From contig NZ_CAMUES010000003.1 of NCBI RefSeq assembly GCF_947087965.1, positions 186,001 through 250,000 of the forward strand: DNA of 64,000 nt, read 5' to 3'. Positions within the stretch are counted from its first letter, which is position 1. Each line of letters starts with the position of its first letter. Origin of the DNA: an uncultured Mobiluncus sp. (lineage in GTDB: Bacteria; Actinomycetota; Actinomycetes; Actinomycetales; Actinomycetaceae). Shown here in pieces: positions 44,130-52,712 of this stretch. A model generated the notes under the pieces. The model was given only the letters and a program-made list of their open reading frames with translations. It was not told the DNA's origin and made no database searches. A program made the position numbers and the translations under genes.

Positions 44130-45500
44130 ATGAGCGACGCCACCCCCGCCACTCCGGGCAACGCCCTGGCCACCCCGGACCAATCCCAGCCGCTATTTAT
44201 GGACCCTTACCCGGTGGAGCAGGGCGCTGAACGTGTCACCGACCTGTTCCGCAACACGTTTGGAACCGAGCCAGCGGGCGTGTTTCGCGCCCCGGGACGG
44301 GTCAATGTCATCGGGGAGCACACGGATTACAACGGCGGGGTCGCGTTACCGATGGCCCTGCCCCACGCGACTTATGCCGCGATGCGCCCGCGCTCGGATC
44401 GCCGGTTACGCCTCATTTCGGCCCAATTTGCCCCCGGCAGCGAGGCGCTGGAACTGGACTTGGACGAGTTTTCCCGGGGCCTGACGGACGCGATTCCCGA
44501 GGACGGTTCGCGCCTGGTCCGCGGCCCGGCGGCTTACGTGGGCGGCACGATTCTGAGTCTGGAGGACGTGTTGGAACGCCCGGGGGCGGCGACCGGCTTC
44601 GATATTGCGGTGGATTCCTGCGTGCCGCTGGGGTCGGGGCTGTCCTCATCGGCGGCGTTAGAATGTGCCGTGGCGGTCGGGGTTGACGCGCTGTGCGGGT
44701 TTGGTTTGGCCGACTCGATTCCAGGCCGTCACCAGCTGGTTGACGCGGGTCGGCGGGCGGAAAACTTTTATGTCGGAGCGCCCACCGGCGGGTTGGATCA
44801 GGCGGCGGCGCTGCTGAGCCACCCCAATCAGGTGTTCCTGCTGGATTGCCGGACTTTTGAGACGATAGATTTCCCGTTTGCGCTGGCAAAAGCGGGGATG
44901 GAGCTGCTGGTCATCGATACGCGGGCGCGTCATGATTTGGCTGATGGCCAATATGCGGCGCGCCGCCAGACCTGTGAGATTGCGGCCGCGGCTATGGGCG
45001 TGGAGTTCCTGGGTGAGCTGGTGGGCGTACTGCAGCCTGCAGATTTCGACCGGCCGCTGGAAAACCCCGACATTGCTACGATTCTGCCGCGTTTGTCCAA
45101 GCGTCTGGGTGAGGGCGAAGCGGCCGCGGAAGTGTTTCGCCGGGCGCGCCACGTGCTGACGGAAATCGTGCGGACCCGCAACTTTGCTTACGAGTTGATG
45201 CGTCCCACGGTGGATTGGGGCAAACTGGGCCAGATGATGAACGAGTCTCACGAGTCTCTGCGGGTCGACTATGAGGTGAGCTGCCCGGAGTTGGATTTGG
45301 CGGTCCAAGCGGCGTTGGACGCCGGAGCGTTAGGGGCGCGGATGACGGGCGGAGGTTTCGGCGGTTGCGCCATCGCGTTGGTTCATCTGGATGACGTAGA
45401 CCGGGTTGCGCGTGATGTGACTGCCGCGTTTAGCCAGGCCGGCTGGGAACCGCCGGCGTTCCTGGTGGGTGAGCCTTCCGCAGCTGCCGGTCGGGTGTAG
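44130..45500 (+). CDS. galK: galactokinase GalK
   Basis: 456 residues, a GHMP kinase somewhat longer than usual (about 390) owing to a 30-residue N-terminal lead. Motifs are GRVNVIGEHTDYNGG, the ATP loop PLGSGLSSSAALE and the C-terminal MTGGGFGGCAIAL. It phosphorylates galactose for GalT. The ribosome site is ACGAGGC. A 12-base dispersed motif (45517-45528) lies just after the stop. Confidence 0.95.
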   Translation: MSDATPATPGNALATPDQSQPLFMDPYPVEQGAERVTDLFRNTFGTEPAGVFRAPGRVNVIGEHTDYNGGVALPMALPHATYAAMRPRSDRRLRLISAQFAPGSEALELDLDEFSRGLTDAIPEDGSRLVRGPAAYVGGTILSLEDVLERPGAATGFDIAVDSCVPLGSGLSSSAALECAVAVGVDALCGFGLADSIPGRHQLVDAGRRAENFYVGAPTGGLDQAAALLSHPNQVFLLDCRTFETIDFPFALAKAGMELLVIDTRARHDLADGQYAARRQTCEIAAAAMGVEFLGELVGVLQPADFDRPLENPDIATILPRLSKRLGEGEAAAEVFRRARHVLTEIVRTRNFAYELMRPTVDWGKLGQMMNESHESLRVDYEVSCPELDLAVQAALDAGALGARMTGGGFGGCAIALVHLDDVDRVARDVTAAFSQAGWEPPAFLVGEPSAAAGRV

Positions 45501-45630
45501 CCCGCGGTCGGGTCGTCACAAGGTCGGTTCGGCGGCGGGACGCGTTTCGGCTAGCCCCGCAGCGAAAGGCTAGCTCAGCAATAGACCCGGACCCCGCCGG
45601 GCTTGGGCCAGCAATACTTAGACAGCAAAA

Positions 45631-45654
45631 GGCCGGCCCCGTAAAGGACCGGCC
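45631..45654 (-). terminator. terminator of the flagellin-like gene
   Basis: On the minus strand a nine-pair stem with one mismatch (GGCCGGTCC against GGGCCGGCC) is followed by TTTTGCTG, 20-40 bases after the stop of the gene ending at 45672. Confidence 0.7.
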
Positions 45655-45671
45655 CCCGCGTCTCTATGGTC

Positions 45672-46457
45672 TTAGTTCATCAACAAGTTTTCAGCGGCGG
45701 CGGTGCTGATGCTGTGGGCCGCGGTCGCGGCTTGCGGTGCAGCAGTAATCGAGGACTGGGTGCTTTGCGTGGCGGCGCCAGCCTGATCGGGGGTCATCGC
45801 AGGACCGCCGATTTCATCAAGGTTGCCGGTCAGGGAGTTAAACAGCCCGCCCAGTGCGAACGTTTGCGCCGCGATTTGAATCTTGGCGTGGGACAGCAGC
45901 AAATCAGCATGTTCCACGGATTTCATCGAGGCGGCTTTGTCGTCCAGGTTGATAGCCGCGATTCCGCGTCCGCCGGTGGCCAGCAGGGAGGCCAGGTCGC
46001 GCAAATCCGGGGAGCCGACTGCAATGGTCACGCCCGCGCCATGTGCGCCGGGAGCAATGGAGAAATCTGTGCCGTCCAGGACAGCTTCGCCCTGGTAGCG
46101 CGCCCCGTGCAGGGTCTGATCCAGTTGCGCCAATCCGTCAGCCAGCGCCAGACGGGCGGAGGGATCGGATTTACCGGCGGCGACTACGCTGTGAATCCAC
46201 TCCAGGTGCTGCGCGGCGATATCCAAGTTTTCGTTGGCGACACGCAAAACTTCCACCCCGCGCTGAGCTTCGTGCAGTGTCTGGTGAGTCTGGCCGATTT
46301 TGGTGGCCAGCGGATTTGCCCGCAAATCCAGGGAGTCGACACGGCTGGGCGCGGCGGCTTGCTGGAGGGATTCGGTTTTCCGAGTCGCAGCGCTCTGTGC
46401 TGTCTGCTGCATCGCCAGCAGGCTGGGATTGGTATTGGTAGTGAGTTGAACAACCAT
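45672..46457 (-). CDS. divergent flagellin-like protein A
   Basis: 261 residues from the minus-strand ATG at 46457, which has GGAAGG six bases upstream. It is not a standard flagellin, but its helical layout matches flagellin D0/D1. An AQRGVEVLRVANENLDIAAQ helix and GEAVLDGTDFSI resemble the end of the N-terminal D1 region. TQSSITAAPQAATAAHSIS near the C-terminus ends in a helix. The canonical SSGxxINxAxDD and FTRSQIL motifs are missing. It could be a minor filament, junction or cap-like subunit. Confidence 0.6.
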   Translation of the reverse strand: MVVQLTTNTNPSLLAMQQTAQSAATRKTESLQQAAAPSRVDSLDLRANPLATKIGQTHQTLHEAQRGVEVLRVANENLDIAAQHLEWIHSVVAAGKSDPSARLALADGLAQLDQTLHGARYQGEAVLDGTDFSIAPGAHGAGVTIAVGSPDLRDLASLLATGGRGIAAINLDDKAASMKSVEHADLLLSHAKIQIAAQTFALGGLFNSLTGNLDEIGGPAMTPDQAGAATQSTQSSITAAPQAATAAHSISTAAAENLLMN

Positions 46458-46595
46458 GATGGCCTTCCTTAGCGTATCGTCGTTCCGGTAATCCTGGGAC
46501 ATTAAGTTTGTTATTGGTGACCCGCCTGATCACCAAGCTGTTGAATCAATGATAGCATCCTGAAAGCAACCTGGGAATAGAAAGATTTGATATTC

Positions 46596-47039
46596 GTGGC
46601 AAAGAAAATTTCTGACGCGTCCGGTCGGGCCGCGGTTTCCGCTTGGATTTCCGGGGTTTGCGGCGTCTCCGAAGCCGGGTCTGAGGCGACTGTGCCGCCG
46701 CGGCGTTCTCAGGGTTTGATAGGACAATTGTCAGGTTTGAGTGCTGCCGTGCCGCGGGCTACGGTAGCGACCGCGGTCCGGTTTACCCTGCAGCTATTGG
46801 AAGTGCGGGCGCCGGGTCAGGCGGTGGAGGTGCGGGTCCCGCCGTTCGGGGCGGTACAGATTCTGCCGGGGACGACGCATCGGCGCGGGACTCCGCCGGC
46901 GGTCGTCGAGATGCCTGCCGAGGTGTGGCTGGCGTTAGCGGTTGGGGTTTTGCCCTGGTCAACTGCCATTTCACAAGGGTTGGTGGCGGCTTCGGGGAAT
47001 CGTGCCGACTTGGGGGAGCTGTTGCCGCTACGAATCTAA
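46596..47039 (+). CDS. SCP (sterol carrier) family protein
   Basis: 147 residues from GTG 46596 (MAKKIS start); TTG 46587 is an alternative. It matches the actinobacterial bacterial-SCP family seen near purine genes, with the core RATVATAVRFTLQLLE, EVRVPPFGAVQILPG and the end SGNRADLGELLPL. Its function is unknown; the fold may bind a hydrophobic ligand. It is on the plus strand, wedged between two minus-strand flagellin-like genes, and no purine gene is adjacent here. Confidence 0.82.
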   Translation: MAKKISDASGRAAVSAWISGVCGVSEAGSEATVPPRRSQGLIGQLSGLSAAVPRATVATAVRFTLQLLEVRAPGQAVEVRVPPFGAVQILPGTTHRRGTPPAVVEMPAEVWLALAVGVLPWSTAISQGLVAASGNRADLGELLPLRI

Positions 47040-47083
47040 CCCGCCGCGGGACGACTTGTGAACGTGACGGGGCATCCGCCCAC

Positions 47084-47983
47084 TTAGGACAGCAACCGCA
47101 GGGCGGAAGACGTCGCCGTGTTCGCTTGGGCGGTGAAAGCGGCGACACCGGATTGGGCCAGCTGTGACATCGTGCGGGTGACCAAGTTCTGAGCCAGGGC
47201 GGGGGTGCCGCCGATGGCCGCGCTCAACAGCTTGGAGCTGGAGGTCATCGCGTCTACGGTCGAGGCGGTCGCATCGTTCAAACCGGTGCGGACCTGGGCG
47301 ACTGCGTTCTGGGCGATGTCTAGACCTTGTGAGATTGCGGGGTTGGCGTTCGGTGCGGCCAGCAGACTGGCGAAGCCCTGTAGCCCCAGACCTTCGGTGT
47401 TGAACCCCTTGCCGTTGGGCAGGGTGGCGTCAATGGTGATGCGGGCGGTATCGCCAACGGTAAAGGTGGCGCGGAACCGGCCGTCCAGCGTCTTGTGACC
47501 GGCGAAAGATTCGTTGTCAGCCAGGCTATCCAGGCGCTGTGCCAGCAGTCCGAAGGCTTCGGCCAGTTCGGTGCGACGAGCGCCGGTCAGGGACTGGTTG
47601 GACAGTTCCGTCACGATGGTTTTCATGCCGGACAGTACTTCGTCGGCTTTGCCCAAGGATTCATTGACCACGTTGGCCGTGGTGACTGCGGCTTGGGCGG
47701 TCTGGGATTTAAAGTTTTCGGTGGCGACTTCCGCCCGAGTGTTGGCGGTGGGGGAAACCTGTACTTCGTCGCCAAAGTCGTCAACCTTGGCTGTATTGGT
47801 GTTGACCTGGGTGTTTGTGGGGGTAACCGGGGCGGCCTTGGTGGCTCCGCGCAGCGCGCTCAGACCGGCGCTGAGACCCGAGGCGTTCGGGTGTGCGGCG
47901 GCGAGTTCTTTGGAGGTTGCGGCATTGTTCCACGGGGTGCTTAGGTTATTAGCCCGGTAACTGCCCAAACCATTCAGCTGCAT
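47084..47983 (-). CDS. divergent flagellin-like protein B
   Basis: 299 residues on the minus strand. The C-terminal part (TRTMSQLAQSGVAAFTAQAN then SALRLLS) mirrors the main flagellin end (FTRSQILQQAGTSMLAQANQ then VLSLLR). The ESLGKADEVLSGMKTIVTEL and HKTLDG segments mirror the flagellin N-terminal D1 helix and GRKLL turn. The first 60 residues do not resemble flagellin D0. It could be a minor or hook-associated filament component related to FlgL. No partner gene is translationally coupled. Confidence 0.65.
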   Translation of the reverse strand: MQLNGLGSYRANNLSTPWNNAATSKELAAAHPNASGLSAGLSALRGATKAAPVTPTNTQVNTNTAKVDDFGDEVQVSPTANTRAEVATENFKSQTAQAAVTTANVVNESLGKADEVLSGMKTIVTELSNQSLTGARRTELAEAFGLLAQRLDSLADNESFAGHKTLDGRFRATFTVGDTARITIDATLPNGKGFNTEGLGLQGFASLLAAPNANPAISQGLDIAQNAVAQVRTGLNDATASTVDAMTSSSKLLSAAIGGTPALAQNLVTRTMSQLAQSGVAAFTAQANTATSSALRLLS

Positions 47984-48412
47984 CTACGACTCCAATATCG
48001 ATTTGTTCGGCGTTCATTAGCCTCGGTGACTTACACCTGACATATTCGGCAGTTTTCACTGCCGCATTAGAAATATTACGGGCCATTTCTGCAGGAAAAC
48101 GCCATTTCAGGGAATTGTCAGGACAATTGAACTCGGCGTGTCGCCTTGACCTTTACTAACGCTCGTTTTTGGCGGGAAAAATTACCGCCCGGTAAGGGGC
48201 GAAATTATTGCAAATTCGAGGAAAACTCGGATTTAATTCAGCATTTTTTCAGGCACGGACGCTCGTTTCCCCCGCCGGTCCTCCCCGGTCTGGTGCGAGT
48301 GTGGTTAGCCGGCCTATCTCGCGCGCGAGGCGGTTATTGCGAGTACAGTTCTGTACGGATTCTATAAACTTTATTGACCCTTTGATGGTCAAGTTTCACC
48401 GAGGAGTTTGCG
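47984..48412. other. divergent promoter region
   Basis: 429 bases between the minus-strand flagellin-like gene and the plus-strand CDGSH gene. It holds a hairpin CGGCAG-TTTTCA-CTGCCG (48044-48061), a palindrome AATTGTC-AG-GACAATT (48114-48129) and the operator-like dyads upstream of the CDGSH gene. No coding sequence was seen. Confidence 0.5.
48337..48392 (+). promoter_or_regulatory. promoter with two dyads upstream of the CDGSH gene
   Basis: TTGCGA (48337-48342) and TATAAA (48363-48368) are 20 bases apart, and the perfect dyad GTACAG-TT-CTGTAC (48343-48356) fills the start of the spacer. A second dyad TTGACC-N7-GGTCAA (48374-48392) follows. Over-long spacers with a central dyad are typical of MerR-type control, which is inference here. 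Confidence 0.45.
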
Positions 48413-49108
48413 ATGTCTCAGTCAGCAAAGGGAATGGGAATCAAAGTCAGCGCGGGCGGGCCCTACCTGGTGACCGGCGGGGTACCGCTGCGAGAAGCGC
48501 GGATTCACCCCGAGGGGCCGGGCTACACCTGGGATCCGGGTCGCGCCCTGCCTCAGAGCGAAACTTATGCCCTGTGCCGCTGCGGACTGTCGCATGACAA
48601 GCCATTTTGTGACGGTTCGCACCGTCAGGCGGACTTTGCAGGTACGGAAACGGCCAATCACCAGCCTTATACCGAACGTATCGACATTGTGGAAGGTCCC
48701 CAGCTGCGGATGGGTGATGATGGGCGCTGCGCTTACGCCCGGTTCTGTCACGGACCTGCCGGGGATGCGTGGACGCAGGTCGCCACGGCGCAAACTCCGG
48801 CTGAGGTGGCGGCGGCCACCAAGGTGATTGACGAATGCCCGGCCGGTCGTTTGACGCGCCTGGACGCGCAGGGCAACGTGCTGGAACCGGACTTGGAACC
48901 GCTGGTGGTCATCGCCCAAGACCCCCAAAATGATTGTTCTGCCGGAATCTACGTCCAGGGCGGGATCCCGCTGACGGACGCGAACGGCGAAACTTACCCG
49001 GTGCAAAATCGCTACGTGCTCTGCCGCTGTGCGGACACCAAGAACACCCCGTTCTGTGACGCCAGCCACGTGAATATCGGCTTCGATGATGGGCATATCA
49101 ACGGCTGA
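48413..49108 (+). CDS. CDGSH iron-sulphur protein with two CDGSH motifs
   Basis: 231 residues. Two CDGSH-type 2Fe-2S motifs are visible: LCRCGLSHDKPFCDGSH near residues 55-71 and LCRCADTKNTPFCDASH near the C-terminus. Between them lies a Cys-bearing segment (CAYARFCHGP; DECPAGRL) like the divergent 4Fe-4S domain of this family. Such proteins are thought to act in redox or iron-sulphur handling; the exact role is unknown. GAGGAG precedes the ATG. Confidence 0.9.
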   Translation: MSQSAKGMGIKVSAGGPYLVTGGVPLREARIHPEGPGYTWDPGRALPQSETYALCRCGLSHDKPFCDGSHRQADFAGTETANHQPYTERIDIVEGPQLRMGDDGRCAYARFCHGPAGDAWTQVATAQTPAEVAAATKVIDECPAGRLTRLDAQGNVLEPDLEPLVVIAQDPQNDCSAGIYVQGGIPLTDANGETYPVQNRYVLCRCADTKNTPFCDASHVNIGFDDGHING

Positions 49109-49219
49109 CCTCGGCGGATCGTGGGCTGGCGGGGTCTGCTGGTACGGTCGACTGCGACCAACAGACAGAGCCCGACATCACGGCTGGTGACCGCCCTGAT
49201 TTGCCGGGTCTGCGCGTGG

Positions 49220-49684
49220 CGGGCGGGCACCGCGGGGCGCGCATCGCTGGGCGGGCGCTACACCGAACCGGCCGACGCTTTGCGCTTCCAAATCGGCGCG
49301 AACGCCACCGACATGGACACCATCGCCGTCACCTTCGTTGACGTGGTTGACATTGCCCACGCGCAACTCGGCTACATCCCCCAGGACGCCAATCACGAAG
49401 CCTTCCGCAAGGCCATCGGAAACATTCACACCCAGATTACGACCATATCCAGTGCCCGCGGCAAACTCGGTGCCATCCAGGCCCGCTTCGAACACACGAT
49501 TAACAACCTGAACGTGATGGCGGAAAATTATGCAGCAACGAGCTCCCGAATTAAGGACGCCGACATGCCTGCCGAAGCCGTCAACTTCATGTGTGCCCGC
49601 ATTTTGTCCCAATCTTCCAACGCGATGTTGACACATTCCATCAACAACCCCCGTGGCGTTCTGGCCCTGCTCAACGCCGCCTGA
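49220..49684 (+). pseudogene. N-terminally truncated flagellin remnant
   Basis: About 150 in-frame residues match the C-terminal 150 of the flagellin at 51232-52479, from LGGRYTEPADALRFQIGANA through RFEHTINNLNV to RGVLALLNAA. The N-terminal D0/D1 half, with the SSGxxIN motif, is absent. Upstream codons do not resemble flagellin, and the only upstream start (GTG 49121) has no convincing ribosome site. Loss of one terminus should prevent polymerisation. The match hints at a past tandem duplication with the copy at 51.2 kb. Confidence 0.75.
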
Positions 49685-50397
49685 CGCGCGCCACGTTTCC
49701 CCGCCTCACGCATAACCCGCCCCGATTTTTCCGTTCAATAGCAGCGATAATCCTGCGGATTACCGCGCAACCTCCTGGGGTTCGGTAATGCTAGAGCAAG
49801 CTCTGGATTACACTCGCCCTGCGTCGTTGTCTCCTTGGTTGCGTTCTCGGGTTGGTGCTGGTTTTTAGGTTCCCGCACACAACAGAAACACATGATTAAC
49901 TCAACTGATGTTTCTGTGCTTCCTTGGGGAGTATTTCGCTTTGCAATCTATCTCATGTCTGATACACCCAGATTTCACTGTGTTCACTGCGATTGTTCTG
50001 GGTTCAAGGGCATTCCCCAGCAAACTTTTCCATCCCCCCACACGACAAGAGGCATGGATGATATCTTTGTATCTATTCTTCCGGAGCAAATGCTCAAGTC
50101 CATTGTTTCCGTTTTACTAACGCGCTTGTTGGACGGCGCTGCGAACCCGTCTGTAGTGCGGGGTGTTCCTTGTTTGCCGGCATGGGTAGCGCGCGACTTT
50201 GCTAGCGATATGGCACCGGTTTTTTGACGAATTTGCGCACTCAGTCGCGACATTTTCAGATTTCTTACGTTGGGGCTGCTTGGTCTCGGCGGGGGGGATG
50301 TGTCCTTTTTCCTTGTGTATATTGGCCTCAGGTGGCAATCCGATGCTATTAGTAAAGAACCCTTGAATTAATCGTTCAAGTACCCTAGTATTAATCC
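49685..50397. other. gene-free stretch before hicA
   Basis: 713 bases between the flagellin remnant and hicA. A reading frame of 130 codons at 49835-50227 lacks any recognisable domain and a ribosome site, and I do not accept it. The stretch is AT-richer than the flanks and could be decayed accessory DNA. The hicA promoter lies at its right end. Confidence 0.5.
50363..50391 (+). promoter_or_regulatory. hicA promoter with overlapping dyad
   Basis: TTGAAT (50363-50368), a 17-base spacer and TAGTAT (50386-50391) form a good housekeeping promoter. TTGAA-N7-TTCAA is an inverted repeat covering the -35 box and fits a HicB operator. The -10 box ends six bases before the hicA ATG, so the transcript is probably leaderless. 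Confidence 0.6.
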
Positions 50398-50583
50398 ATG
50401 AAACGCCGCGACTTGCTGAAACGCCTTGCCGATATCGCAAGCCGCAAAGGCGAATCGCTGGAACTCGAAGAAGGCGGCAATCACACCAAAGTCCGCATAG
50501 GGCAATGGTCCGAGCCAATCCCGCGCCACCGCGAAATCCAGGAACACCTTGCTAAGGGCATTATCAGGAGGGCAAGCCGATGA
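50398..50583 (+). CDS. hicA: HicA-type mRNA interferase toxin
   Basis: 61 residues. HicA toxins are small double-stranded-RNA-binding-fold ribonucleases. The GGNHTKVRIG segment holds the catalytic His (position 29) and the IPRHREIQEHLAKGIIR end matches the family. There is no ribosome site, which fits a leaderless message. The stop overlaps the hicB start by four bases, as in most hicAB operons. Confidence 0.88.
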   Translation: MKRRDLLKRLADIASRKGESLELEEGGNHTKVRIGQWSEPIPRHREIQEHLAKGIIRRASR

Positions 50584-50987
50584 CCGTAAAAACCCCAAAA
50601 ACCCAGAAGATGACCGACATCACCGCCCATGCTATCCGTGAAAACGGCTGGTGGGTGGCCGACTTCACTTGCGATGGCAAGGAATACGGCACACAGGCGA
50701 AGCGCCTGGATCAGCTGGTGGACATGGTCAAGGACGCTTCAGCCCTGATGACCGGCCGCCCGGAAGACACTTTCGATGTCCACATCGTTGTCGACATGGC
50801 TGAATACATTAGCGAAGTTGAAAAATATAAAGAGGCTGCCGCGCAAGCCCGCGATGCCGAGGCGAAAGTTGCCGCCGCTTCGCGTTCCGCGGTCGCAAAA
50901 CTGAAAAAGGCCAACCTAGGCGTGCGCGACATAGCCACTTTGATGGGGGTCAGCCCTCAGCGCGTGTCCCAACTTGCCCATGCCTAA
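50580..50987 (+). CDS. hicB: HicB-type antitoxin with C-terminal helix-turn-helix
   Basis: 135 residues. The N-terminal half is a HicB partial-RNase-H-like fold (AHAIRENGWWVADFTCDGKE; KRLDQLVDMVKDA). The C-terminal 30 residues form a helix-turn-helix (LGVRDIATLMGVSPQRVSQL) suitable for operator binding. It neutralises HicA and should repress the shared promoter. An Ala/Lys coiled segment joins the two parts. Confidence 0.85.
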   Translation: MTVKTPKTQKMTDITAHAIRENGWWVADFTCDGKEYGTQAKRLDQLVDMVKDASALMTGRPEDTFDVHIVVDMAEYISEVEKYKEAAAQARDAEAKVAAASRSAVAKLKKANLGVRDIATLMGVSPQRVSQLAHA

Positions 50988-51231
50988 GGCGTGTCCTCCT
51001 GTTCAATAGGCCTTTTGGGTGCATTCCCCGGGCGTGCGGCATTTGTCCTGTCATTTGTACAATTTAATTCGAACTGTTCACATTTCGCCCGCCGCGCCTT
51101 ACACTAAATTTTGCGGTGTGATTTCGGGAATAATCGAAATCCGCCCCGTGCGAGGGCAAGGCATGTTCCTCGATGATGGGTTGACGCGAGGTGTCTGACC
51201 CTTCAAAAAGACCCCAAGGATGGTGGGAGCG

Positions 51232-52479
51232 ATGACCACGTTAAGTGTGGATGGATACTCCGCCGCGGTGTCAGCAGGCATGTCAGCGGCGGGTTTTTCT
51301 GCGCCCGACACCGATGATTTTGCCGAGCCTTTTCAGAATCGGTCTGCTGGTACGTACTCGTCTGGCACCGAGTCCCGCGCTGATGCGCCTCTGTCACTGG
51401 GGGAGTCCTCCGATGCGGATCTTTCCCTCGACTCGCTACCTGGATTTTCCCGTTCCGGTGAGCCTGGTTCTCCCGATGCGTCCGATTTGCCCGGTGTGCC
51501 CGGTTCGTCTCGCGCGTCTGGCGCGGATTCCGTTTCCGGTGCATCCAAGTCTGCGGCGGGGGCCTACTCGCGTTACGCCGTGCTGGTCCCACTGGGGGCC
51601 GCGCCGCGTGCCAACGCTAGCCGCGGGGGAGCTCCGCGCAGCATCGCCACTAATGTGATGGCTCTCAATGCTTACCGCTATAACGTGAGCGCGGAACAGA
51701 TTTTGCACCAATCTCTGCAGCGTCTGTCCTCGGGTAAACGCATTAATTCGGCCGCCGATGATTCTTCCGGCCTGGCGTTGGTTCAGGGGCTGAAAACCCA
51801 GGTCCTCGGCAACCGTCAGGCGATTAAGAACGCCCAAGACGGGATTTCCCTGACTCAGACGGCAGAAGGCGTGTTGTCTACGGTTCACGATATGCTCCAG
51901 CGGATGCGCCAGCTGGCGGTCCAGGGTGCTAACGACACGTATTCCGTGTCCGCCCGGGCGCAAATCGGTTCTGAGATGGACGCTATCCGCGTGGAAATCG
52001 GGCGAATCGGCCAGGTCACCGAGGCGATGGGGCGGCGGATTTTGGGCGGCAAATACGTGGAGCCCGCTGATGCGCTGCGTTTCCAGATTGGCGCGAACGC
52101 CTCAGATGCGGAAGTCATCGCGATTACCTTTGTTGATGTCACCGACATTGCCAAGAATCAGATTGGCCACATTCCCCAGGACGCCGACCACGAGGCGTTT
52201 CAGCGCTCTATCGAGAACATCGATGATCAGATTCAGGTCATTTCCGGGGCGCGTGCCACGCTCGGCGCGTTGATGAATCGCTTCGAACACACGATTAATA
52301 ACTTGAACGTCTCGGTGGAAAACCTCTGCGCGGCGCAAAGCCGTATGCAGGATGCAGATCTGGCGGCCGAATCTGTGAATTTTATGCGGGGCCGGATCCT
52401 GAGCCAATCGTCCCGAGCAGTATTGTCTCAGGCGCTGTCCGCTCCCCGCGGAGTTCTGTCGTTGCTGAGCGCTGCCTAG
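51232..52479 (+). CDS. flagellin with a 136-residue N-terminal extension
   Basis: 415 residues from ATG 51232 (GGGAG upstream). Flagellin proper begins at about residue 137 (SIATNVMALNAYRYNVS), with the hallmark LSSGKRINSAADDSSGLAL, and ends with FMRGRILSQSS and RGVLSLLSAA. The first 136 residues are Ser/Gly/Asp/Pro-rich. Flagellins normally start within two or three residues of this point because the free N-terminus is packed in the filament core and read by the export system. No start codon lies at the usual place. It may be processed, a special subunit, or non-functional. Confidence 0.85.
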   Translation: MTTLSVDGYSAAVSAGMSAAGFSAPDTDDFAEPFQNRSAGTYSSGTESRADAPLSLGESSDADLSLDSLPGFSRSGEPGSPDASDLPGVPGSSRASGADSVSGASKSAAGAYSRYAVLVPLGAAPRANASRGGAPRSIATNVMALNAYRYNVSAEQILHQSLQRLSSGKRINSAADDSSGLALVQGLKTQVLGNRQAIKNAQDGISLTQTAEGVLSTVHDMLQRMRQLAVQGANDTYSVSARAQIGSEMDAIRVEIGRIGQVTEAMGRRILGGKYVEPADALRFQIGANASDAEVIAITFVDVTDIAKNQIGHIPQDADHEAFQRSIENIDDQIQVISGARATLGALMNRFEHTINNLNVSVENLCAAQSRMQDADLAAESVNFMRGRILSQSSRAVLSQALSAPRGVLSLLSAA

Positions 52480-52604
52480 CCCGAAATCGGGGTGTTTCCC
52501 CGGTTTGTCCCGTCCCAGACAAACGAACGATGTGAGTTTATCGGGAATTTTTCCTTGATTATGCAAACAATTGCAGTAAAATTAAATATCGGAAATGAAT
52601 TTCC

Positions 52605-52631
52605 TAAAGTTTCTTGTCTGCCATCCGATTG
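52605..52631 (+). promoter_or_regulatory. candidate sigma-28-type promoter for the main flagellin
   Basis: A perfect TAAA (52605-52608), exactly 15 bases, then TCCGATTG (52624-52631; five of eight match GCCGATAA). It lies about 80 bases before the flagellin ATG, leaving a leader that includes the AGGAGG-type site. Confidence 0.5.
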
Positions 52632-52712
52632 AGTAGTTTGTCGGACAGGAAGTCTGACGCAAGGCTACCAGGACGGTAAATTGCCGACTGGTCTAATCAG
52701 GAGGATTTTAAA

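Noticed and set aside
45666..46472. 268-codon plus-strand frame opposite the flagellin-like gene
   Set aside because: The minus strand has a ribosome site, terminator and flagellin-like helices; the plus frame is its shadow, with Gln/Gly-rich nonsense.
49835..50227. 130-codon reading frame before hicA
   Set aside because: No recognisable domain, no ribosome site, many Trp, Cys and Phe codons in an implausible pattern.
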